A stretch of DNA of 10,227 bases, taken from assembly GCA_036511155.1 (NCBI GenBank), contig DATCCR010000302.1, forward strand, positions 1 to 10,227, given 5' to 3'. Below, one piece after another: positions 5,380 to 10,227 of the stretch. Each line of letters opens with the position of its first letter. Position 1 is the stretch's first letter. The position numbers were made by a program, and so were the translations under genes. The notes below the pieces were generated by a model that worked only from the letters and a program-made list of their open reading frames with translations, was not told the DNA's origin and ran no database searches. This stretch comes from Bog-756 sp036511155 (GTDB taxonomy: Bacteria > Actinomycetota > Acidimicrobiia > Acidimicrobiales > RAAP-2).

Positions 5380-6713
5380 CCACCGCCACGCTCCAGAACG
5401 TCGAGCGCCTCCTCCACACCGGCCCCGGTGGGCCCACCGACCCCGGCCTGGCCGACCACCTGGACCTCCACGGGCCGGTCGTCCTCCCCTCCCACGACGA
5501 CCCGGCCTGGGCCCAGGCCCTCCGCGCCGAGGTGGCGGCCAGCGGGCTGTCGGGCCGCGGCGGCGGTGGGTTCCCGGCCGCCGCCAAGTGGGACTCGGTG
5601 CTGCGGTCCAACCGCCGCCCGGTGGTGGTCGTGAACGCCATGGAGGGCGAGCCGGCCAGCGCCAAGGACCGGGCCCTGCTGGCCTGGTCGCCCCACCTGG
5701 TGCTGGACGGCGCCGAGCTGGTGGCCGCCCTGTCCGGGGCCCGCTCGGTGGTGGTGTGCGTGGCCGACGACCGCGACGATTCGGCCCGGGCCGTGCGACG
5801 GGCCGTCGCCGAGCGCACCCGTGCGGGCTCACCCCGCTCGCTCTCTATCGAGCGACCGCCCGCCCGCTACGTGACCGGCGAGGAGTCGGCCCTGGTGTCG
5901 TGGCTCGAGCGCCACGACGCCCGGCCGGTCCTGCGGGTCGACAAGTCGGTCCCGCTCCGGGTCGGACGTCGCCCGGTGCTGCTGCACAATGCCGAGACGC
6001 TGGCCCAGGTGGCCCTCATCGCCCGCCACGGAAGCGCCTGGTTCCGCCAGCTCGGCACCGCCGACGCCCCGGGCTCCACCCTGGTGACGGTGTCCGGTGG
6101 CGTGCGCACACCGGGGGTGGTCGAGGTCGAGCTCGGCACCCCGGTCGACCAGGTCGTGGGCCGCTGCGGCCCGACCGGCCCGATCTCCGGCTATCTCCTC
6201 GGCGGGTACGGCGGCGCCTGGCTCGCCCCCGAGCTCGGGTCGACGCCGCTCGCCCCCGACCCGTTGGCCCGGGCCGGCGCCACCCTCGGTGTCGGCATCG
6301 TGATCGCCCTCCCCGCCACCTCGTGCGGTATCGCCGAGGCGTCCCGGATCGCCCGCTGGATGGCCGGCGAGAGCGCCGGCCAGTGCGGCCCGTGCGTGTT
6401 CGGCCTGCCGGCCATCGCCGACGATCTCGAACGGCTGGCCGCCGGACGGGCCGACGCCGGCGTGCTGGCCCGGATCGACGAGCGGTCCCGGTCGGTGGCG
6501 GGCCGCGGCGCGTGCCGTCATCCCGATGGGGTGGCTCGGATGGTGCGGAGCGCCCTCCAGGTGTTCGCCGCCGATGCCGCCGCCCACGCCGCCGGTCGAC
6601 CGTGTGACGGGCGTCACGAGCCGAGCGTGTTGGTCTTCCCGGCCCCGGCCCCGGCCCCGGCCCTGGCCCTGGCCCCGGCCCCGGCCCCGGCCCTGACCGG
6701 CGGTGCGTCATGA
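5376..6713 (+). CDS. NuoF-like NADH dehydrogenase flavoprotein with Fe-S domain
   Basis: A 445-residue relative of the NADH-binding 51-kDa subunit of complex I (NuoF). Order: an FMN/NADH Rossmann-like domain with GRGGGGFPAAAKW (60-72), NAMEGEPASAKDR (87-99) and TGEESAL (167-173); an SLBB-like segment about 234-270; and a C-terminal Fe-S domain with ESAGQCGPC (332-340) and a distal GACRHPDG (378-385). NuoF has E-S-C-G-x-C-x-P-C; here the first Cys is Ala334, leaving C337, C340 and C380. No other complex I subunit is present, so this is a stand-alone input module that probably oxidises NADH and passes electrons to the ferredoxin or the membrane haem protein. The tail (422-440) is an Ala-Pro/Ala-Leu repeat encoded by hexanucleotides. 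The ATG overlaps the previous TGA by four bases; GGAAAGGG lies upstream. Confidence 0.9.
   Translation: MTTATLQNVERLLHTGPGGPTDPGLADHLDLHGPVVLPSHDDPAWAQALRAEVAASGLSGRGGGGFPAAAKWDSVLRSNRRPVVVVNAMEGEPASAKDRALLAWSPHLVLDGAELVAALSGARSVVVCVADDRDDSARAVRRAVAERTRAGSPRSLSIERPPARYVTGEESALVSWLERHDARPVLRVDKSVPLRVGRRPVLLHNAETLAQVALIARHGSAWFRQLGTADAPGSTLVTVSGGVRTPGVVEVELGTPVDQVVGRCGPTGPISGYLLGGYGGAWLAPELGSTPLAPDPLARAGATLGVGIVIALPATSCGIAEASRIARWMAGESAGQCGPCVFGLPAIADDLERLAAGRADAGVLARIDERSRSVAGRGACRHPDGVARMVRSALQVFAADAAAHAAGRPCDGRHEPSVLVFPAPAPAPALALAPAPAPALTGGAS
6641..6694 (+). repeat. Nine-copy hexanucleotide repeat GGCCCC/GGCCCT in the NuoF-like gene
   Basis: Nine uninterrupted 6-bp units occur in the order CCC-T-T-CCC-T, where each letter is the last base of the unit (GGCCCC or GGCCCT). 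They encode the Ala-Pro/Ala-Leu tail in frame, so gain or loss of units would change tail length without a frameshift. The template strand reads as GGGGCC repeats, which can form G-quadruplexes. The repeat ends 16 bases before the ferredoxin start. Confidence 0.9.
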
Positions 6714-6952
6714 GTACCCGGACCGCGGTCCGGGTGCCGGTGCACCTGCGGGTCCGCGTGGACCCGGTGGCGTGTGACGCCTACGGCTACTGCGCCGAGC
6801 TGCTGCCCGAGCGGGTCACCCTGGACGAGTGGGGCTACCCGGTGGTCGACGGCACGCCGGTCGGACAGGAGCTGGTCGAGCTCGCCACCCGGGCCGCCGC
6901 CGAGTGCCCCCGGCGGGCGTTCCACCTCGATCAGGTGGCCGGCGGCCGCTGA
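6710..6952 (+). CDS. Small actinobacterial-type ferredoxin (3Fe-4S or atypical 4Fe-4S)
   Basis: An 80-residue single-cluster ferredoxin. Cluster residues follow the compact pattern of actinobacterial P450-type ferredoxins: DPVACDAYGYC (18-28) with C22 and C28, a following E-x-V-x-L-D-E-W-G-Y-P segment (34-44), and AAAECPRRAF (62-71) with C66. The position of the second Cys in a standard C-x2-C-x2-C motif is Tyr25, so three Cys ligands remain. This suits a 3Fe-4S cluster or a 4Fe-4S cluster with a fourth non-Cys ligand. It is the last gene of the operon, and its ATG overlaps the NuoF-like TGA (ATGA). A likely role is to carry electrons between the NuoF-like protein and the haem membrane protein. 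There is no P450 gene in the window, which argues against a simple P450 partner role. Confidence 0.88.
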   Translation: MSTRTAVRVPVHLRVRVDPVACDAYGYCAELLPERVTLDEWGYPVVDGTPVGQELVELATRAAAECPRRAFHLDQVAGGR

Positions 6953-7011
6953 CCGTTCGGCTCCCGGTGGATCGGGGGCGGATGCGCGCCGGCCCGTGCC
7001 CACGAGGTTCG

Positions 7012-7017
7012 TAAGCT
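7012..7017 (+). promoter_or_regulatory. -10 box TAAGCT of a probably leaderless MFS transcript
   Basis: TAAGCT fits the actinobacterial TANNNT -10 element. Six bases separate it from the ATG at 7024, which places transcription start on or next to that A. No Shine-Dalgarno precedes the ATG, as expected for a leaderless mRNA. No clear -35 is seen. Confidence 0.55.
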
Positions 7018-7023
7018 GGCCCG

Positions 7024-8445
7024 ATGGGCCGACAGGAGGGCGAATCCGGGCCGCCCGGCGGGGACGTCGACGGGACCGCACCTCCGGCCGGGCGCCGGTC
7101 CCGAACGGGCCTGTTGGCCCCGGAGCGCCGCGCGCTGACCGTGGGCCTGGTCCTGACCGTGACCGTCGTCGCCTCGGAGGCCCTGGCCGTCGTCACGGTC
7201 ATGCCGCTGGTGACCCGGGACCTCGGCGGCCTGCGACTCTACGGATGGGTGTTCAGCGCCTTCCTGCTGGGGAGCATGGTCGGCATCGTGGCCGCCGGAC
7301 GCGAGGCGGACCGGTCGGGACCGGCGAGGCCGTTCGTGGCCGGGCTCGTCCTCTTCGCCGCCGGACTGACGGTGGCCGGCGCGGCACCCGCCATGGGGGT
7401 CCTGGTGGCGGGCCGGCTCCTGCAGGGGCTGGGTGCCGGTGCGGTGCCGGCGGTGGCCTATGTGGCCATCGGCCGGGCCTTTCCTGAAGCGCTCCAGGCC
7501 CGGATGATGGCCGTGCTGTCGACGGCCTGGGTGGTGCCGGGCATCGTGGGCCCCCTGGCCAGTGCGGCGGTGGCCCACGTCTTCGGCTGGCGCTGGGTCT
7601 TCCTCGGCCTGCTGCCGCTGGTGGCCGCCACCGGGGTGCTGGCCCTGCCGGGGCTGGTGCGCCTGGGCCGGCCCGACGCACCCCCGGAGGCGGAGCACCG
7701 GATGTCCGACGCCCTCCGGGTGGCGGCCGGGACGGCGTGTCTCCTCGGCGGGCTCACCGCCCGCCCGTGGCCGCTCGCCGTCGGGTTGGTCGTCGTCGGG
7801 ACGGTGGTTGCCGTACCGTCGCTCAACCGATTGCTCCCGGCCGGCTCCCTGCGGGCCCGTCCCGGCCTGCCCGCCACCATCCTCAGCCGGGGCCTGCTCA
7901 CCTTCGCGTTCTTCGGGGCGGACGCCTTCGTGACCCTGGCCATCGTCACCGTCCGCCATCACAGCCTGGCTGCCGCCGGTGTGGCGGTGACCGCCTCGAC
8001 ACTGGCCTGGGCGGTGGGTGCGTGGATCCAGGCCCGCCTCGACCGGCGTTGGGAGGGCCGGCGCCTGGTGCGGCTGGGGCTGGCCCTGAACCTCGTCGGG
8101 ATCGCCGGGATGCTGCTGGTCCTCGATCCGGCGGTCCCGGTGGCCGTGGCCGTGGGGGCATGGGCCACCGCCGGCTTGGGCATGGGACTCTCCTATGCGC
8201 CGATCACCCTGATGATGCTCCGCCATGCGCCCGAGGGTCGAGAAGGGTGGGCATCGGCCTCGCTCAGTCTGTCCGACGTGCTCGGCGCGGCCCTCGGTGC
8301 GGGGTTCGGCGGCGCGGCCATCGCGGCCGGAGCCCTCCACGGATGGCCGTTGTCGACATCGGTGGCCATCGCCTTCGCGCTTCCCGGCGCGGTCGCCGTG
8401 GTCGGTCTGGTGCTCTCCGGTCGGCTGCCGTCACGGGCGGCCTGA
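7024..8445 (+). CDS. Major facilitator superfamily transporter
   Basis: A 473-residue proton-driven transporter of the drug-efflux type. A hydrophilic N-terminus of about 35 residues precedes roughly 12 hydrophobic helices. Visible motifs: a motif A-like loop GREADRSGPARP (92-103) after helix 2, GRLLQGLGAGAVPAV (130-144, motif B), and WVVPGIVGPLAS (169-180, motif C of antiporters). E52 in helix 1 and D300 in a C-terminal-half helix are buried acidic residues that may handle protons. A hydrophilic stretch of about 20 residues (214-233) follows the sixth helix. The substrate cannot be told from sequence. The gene lies 71 bases after the ferredoxin with its own -10 box, so it is probably a separate unit. 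The ATG at 7024 is supported by TAAGCT just upstream; an AGGAGGG inside the first codons has no start codon at useful spacing. Confidence 0.9.
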   Translation: MGRQEGESGPPGGDVDGTAPPAGRRSRTGLLAPERRALTVGLVLTVTVVASEALAVVTVMPLVTRDLGGLRLYGWVFSAFLLGSMVGIVAAGREADRSGPARPFVAGLVLFAAGLTVAGAAPAMGVLVAGRLLQGLGAGAVPAVAYVAIGRAFPEALQARMMAVLSTAWVVPGIVGPLASAAVAHVFGWRWVFLGLLPLVAATGVLALPGLVRLGRPDAPPEAEHRMSDALRVAAGTACLLGGLTARPWPLAVGLVVVGTVVAVPSLNRLLPAGSLRARPGLPATILSRGLLTFAFFGADAFVTLAIVTVRHHSLAAAGVAVTASTLAWAVGAWIQARLDRRWEGRRLVRLGLALNLVGIAGMLLVLDPAVPVAVAVGAWATAGLGMGLSYAPITLMMLRHAPEGREGWASASLSLSDVLGAALGAGFGGAAIAAGALHGWPLSTSVAIAFALPGAVAVVGLVLSGRLPSRAA

Positions 8446-8455
8446 CTGCGGCCGA

Positions 8456-8473
8456 CCGGGGCTTCGGGCCCGG
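8456..8473 (+). terminator. UUCG-tetraloop hairpin after the MFS gene
   Basis: CCGGGGC and GGCCCGG flank TTCG. Six of seven positions pair, with one G-G mismatch, and a C-G pair closes the very stable UUCG tetraloop. It begins 11 bases after the MFS stop codon, with no T-tract. Confidence 0.5.
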
Positions 8474-8482
8474 GTAGGGCCT

Positions 8483-8498
8483 CGCCCGTCGACGGGCG
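8483..8498. terminator. Perfect 16-bp palindrome between convergent genes
   Basis: CGCCCGTCGACGGGCG is fully self-complementary and can form a six-pair stem around a TCGA loop on either strand. It sits eight bases past the hydrolase stop and 38 past the MFS stop, fitting a two-way terminator. There is no T-tract. Confidence 0.55.
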
Positions 8499-8505
8499 TG
8501 GTGGC

Positions 8506-10038
8506 TCAGGTGCAGACCGAGTCGGGGGCGGGGAGCACGCCGCCGAGCAGGTAGTGGGAGACGTCCGTCTGCACGCACGGGTCGGTCGACCCGCTCAACA
8601 GCCAGGTGTGGCCCCAGCCCACCCAGGTCAGTTGGCGGGCGTGCGGGAACAGCGCGGCCAGGTGCTCGGCCCCGATCAGTGGCGTGTTGGGGTCGCCCGT
8701 CGTGCCGATCACCAGCACCGGCGACGCACCGGTGGGGTGGGCGTCGGACACCGGCTGACGGCCGTTCGGCCAGGCGACGCACCCGCCGAGGTTGTAGGTG
8801 ACGGTGTAGCCGCCGAGGAGCGGCCAGCGGGCGGCGAACGACCGGGCCAGCGTGCCGGCCGCCACCGGGCCCGGGTGGTCGGCCGTGTCGTTGCAGGCGA
8901 TGGCCCACTGGGCGTCGACCAGGGGCGACCCGTCGATGTCGGTGACGAATCCGAGGGCCAGCTCCCGCAGGCCCGACCCGTCGCCGTGGGACGCCGCCAC
9001 CAGAGCCGACTCGAACGACGACGTGGCCCCCGGGACGCTGACGGTGAACAGGGCGGCCGTGTCGAGGTCCCCGACGGTGACGGGCACGGTGTCGCCCTTG
9101 CCCGGGGCGGGTAGGGGTCGGGCGGTCAGCGACGCGGACATCCGCCGGAAGAGCGAGGTGGGGTCGGGGCCCAGTGGGCAGGCCGGGTCCGCAGCGCAGG
9201 TGGCGAACAGGTGGACGAGGGAGCGCTCGGCCGCCGGAGCCTGCTCCGCGGCCTGGGTGGCCAACGAGGCACGTATGTCGACGGCGCCGTCGAGCACCAT
9301 GGCCCGCACCCGGTGGGGGAAGAGCTCGGCGTAGACGGTGCCGAGCACCGTCCCGTACGAGAGGCCGTAGAAGCTGACGATGGGCACGCCGAGGGCCTGG
9401 CGGATCCGGTCCATGTCCCGGGCCGTGGCGACGGTGTCGACGGCCGATGTCAGCGCCGGGTGCATGGTGGCGCACGCCCGGGCCAGGCCGGCGAAGACGG
9501 AGGTGCCCGGAAGTGGCCGGCCGGCGCGGGCCGGCACCGGCGGCACGGCCGTCACCGTGGCCGGCTCGGTGCCGCACCGGAGCGGGGAGCTGGCGCCGGT
9601 GCCGCGCGGGTCGAAGCTGACCACGTCGCTGGCCGCCCGGACGGCGGGGGGCAGCAGGGGAAGGAGCACGGGGAGGATCTGATTGCCGGACTCACCCGGT
9701 CCCCCGGGGTTGACCAACAAGGTGCCGGCCGACGCTGCACCGCTCGTGGCCGGGGACCGGGTGACGGCAATGGTCAGCGTGCCGTCCGTCGGGTGGGCGT
9801 AGTCGAGCGGGACCGGCACGGAGCCGCACAGGAGGGTCGGCCGGGTGGGGCACGCCGTCCAGGTGACCGGCGGTGGGGGCGCCACGGCCGGCAGTGCCGC
9901 GGGGGCGGCGGCCGGAGAAGTGGTCGGTGCCGACGTGGTGTCAGACGCGCAGCCGGCGGCCGCCAGGGCCACCGCGATGGCGAGCGGCGCCGGGAACGAG
10001 CGCCCCGCCGGCCGGTCGTGACGGCGGAGGACGGGCAT
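8506..10038 (-). CDS. Secreted lipoprotein alpha/beta hydrolase, Tap-like serine peptidase (S33 type)
   Basis: A 510-residue exported serine hydrolase of the tripeptidyl aminopeptidase/proline iminopeptidase-like group. Residues 1-29 form a signal peptide ending in the lipobox LAAAGC, so C30 should be lipidated and the enzyme anchored outside the membrane. An Ala/Pro/Thr linker (31-57) follows. Catalytic features: oxyanion loop NPGGPGESG (110-118), DPRGTG (143-148), nucleophile elbow GLSYG with S227, acid D449 in GTTGDPNTP and H477 in GWGHT. About ten extracytoplasmic cysteines suggest disulfides. Likely substrates are short peptides or small esters/amides; the sequence does not decide. The ATG at 10038 is chosen because it gives a normal lipoprotein signal and has TACCGT (10052-10047) just upstream. 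A GTG at 10083 would add 15 residues and overlap the DUF1501 stop as GTGA. The gene converges on the MFS gene. Confidence 0.9.
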   Translation of the reverse strand: MPVLRRHDRPAGRSFPAPLAIAVALAAAGCASDTTSAPTTSPAAAPAALPAVAPPPPVTWTACPTRPTLLCGSVPVPLDYAHPTDGTLTIAVTRSPATSGAASAGTLLVNPGGPGESGNQILPVLLPLLPPAVRAASDVVSFDPRGTGASSPLRCGTEPATVTAVPPVPARAGRPLPGTSVFAGLARACATMHPALTSAVDTVATARDMDRIRQALGVPIVSFYGLSYGTVLGTVYAELFPHRVRAMVLDGAVDIRASLATQAAEQAPAAERSLVHLFATCAADPACPLGPDPTSLFRRMSASLTARPLPAPGKGDTVPVTVGDLDTAALFTVSVPGATSSFESALVAASHGDGSGLRELALGFVTDIDGSPLVDAQWAIACNDTADHPGPVAAGTLARSFAARWPLLGGYTVTYNLGGCVAWPNGRQPVSDAHPTGASPVLVIGTTGDPNTPLIGAEHLAALFPHARQLTWVGWGHTWLLSGSTDPCVQTDVSHYLLGGVLPAPDSVCT

Positions 10039-10046
10039 GGCCGGAG

Positions 10047-10052
10047 ACGGTA
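10047..10052 (-). promoter_or_regulatory. Candidate -10 box TACCGT before the hydrolase
   Basis: On the minus strand TACCGT fits TANNNT and lies eight bases before the ATG at 10038, which has no Shine-Dalgarno. This suggests a leaderless or nearly leaderless transcript and supports the shorter start. The alternative is coupling to the upstream gene through GTGA. Confidence 0.4.
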
Positions 10053-10079
10053 CCAGCGTCGTCCCGCCGGGTTCGGGGG

Positions 10080-10227
10080 TCACAGGAAACCGAGGCCGGG
10101 GAACCGGCCGCCGAGGAAGGGCTTCGGGTCCACCCCGAGTACCCGGTCGAGGACCGTCGCGTAGACCGAGCGGAAGTCGGTGGTGTACACCAGGTTGCTG
10201 TCGGACAGCGTGGTCAGGCTCGGCGGG
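10080..10227 (-). CDS. DUF1501 family protein, C-terminal end (5' part outside window)
   Basis: The last 48 residues of a protein entering from the right edge. They contain LVYTTDFRSVYATVLDRVL followed by GVDP, FLGGRFPGLGFL and the stop. This (D-x-R-S-V-Y-A-T-V-L ... LGG-x-F) is the typical C-terminus of DUF1501 proteins, which have an alkaline phosphatase/sulfatase-like fold and are usually exported by the Tat pathway; their substrate is generally unknown. The TGA lies within GTGA, overlapping a possible GTG start of the hydrolase, so the two may be co-transcribed. DUF1501 genes are often paired with DUF1800 genes, which would lie outside this window. Confidence 0.8.
   Translation of the reverse strand, partial: PPSLTTLSDSNLVYTTDFRSVYATVLDRVLGVDPKPFLGGRFPGLGFL

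Noticed and set aside
3973..5832. A 619-codon minus-strand open frame opposite apbE, the haem protein and the NuoF-like gene
   Set aside because: Composition is low-complexity Pro/Arg/Gly with no recognisable domain, while the plus-strand genes have clear family motifs and overlapping operon junctions.
8264..9577. A 437-codon minus-strand frame overlapping the hydrolase and the MFS end
   Set aside because: Arg/His/Pro-rich frame-shifted shadow of the hydrolase; the chosen frame has the complete catalytic triad and lipobox.
10080..10086. An exact plus-strand TCACAGG near the hydrolase start
   Set aside because: It is a single copy with no partner at 11 bp on either side and lies in the DUF1501 stop region, so it does not qualify as an operator.
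1..10227. CRISPR arrays, tRNA or rRNA genes, transposases, integrases and attachment sites
   Set aside because: No regular repeat-spacer pattern, tRNA-like structure, transposase motif or terminal inverted repeats with target duplications was seen; the window looks like ordinary chromosome.

Overview
The window is very GC-rich, with G/C-biased third codon positions, GTG as well as ATG starts, stop/start overlaps and TANNNT boxes placed just before start codons. This, with the protein types (mycobacterial PhoP-like regulator, GT2/GtrA-type glycosyltransferase, Tap-like serine lipoprotein hydrolase), points to a free-living actinobacterium. An Acidimicrobiia-like lineage is a guess; the sequence alone does not fix the genus.

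Layout. 1-598 (-): 5' part of a family 2 polyprenyl-phosphate sugar transferase, cut by the window edge. 701-2266 and 2269-2970 (-): a sensor histidine kinase and its OmpR/PhoP-type response regulator, followed by a strong hairpin. 2971-3260: divergent regulatory region. 3261-6952 (+): a tight five-gene operon with a 4- or 1-base stop/start overlap at every junction. It encodes a membrane-anchored Thr/Ser/Ala-rich protein, an ApbE flavin transferase, a ferric-reductase-like di-haem membrane protein, a NuoF-like NADH/FMN/Fe-S flavoprotein and a small ferredoxin. 7024-8445 (+): an MFS transporter, probably translated from a leaderless mRNA. 8506-10038 (-): a secreted lipoprotein alpha/beta hydrolase, convergent with the MFS gene. 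10080-10227 (-): C-terminus of a DUF1501 protein.

How it fits together. The operon reads as a transmembrane electron-transfer chain: NADH to FMN and Fe-S (NuoF-like), to ferredoxin, to membrane haem b, to the outside of the cell, with ApbE attaching FMN covalently to an exported acceptor. The oddity is that the first gene has the membrane anchor and low-complexity linker typical of actinobacterial FMN-binding acceptors but no FMN_bind domain, so the flavin acceptor is missing from the locus or is non-canonical.

The divergent region carries three 11-bp-spaced copies of a TCACAGC-like box, the arrangement known for Mycobacterium tuberculosis PhoP. A second pair with the same spacing lies upstream of the glycosyltransferase. 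I infer that the two-component system controls itself, the electron-transfer operon and the glycosyltransferase as one envelope/redox regulon.
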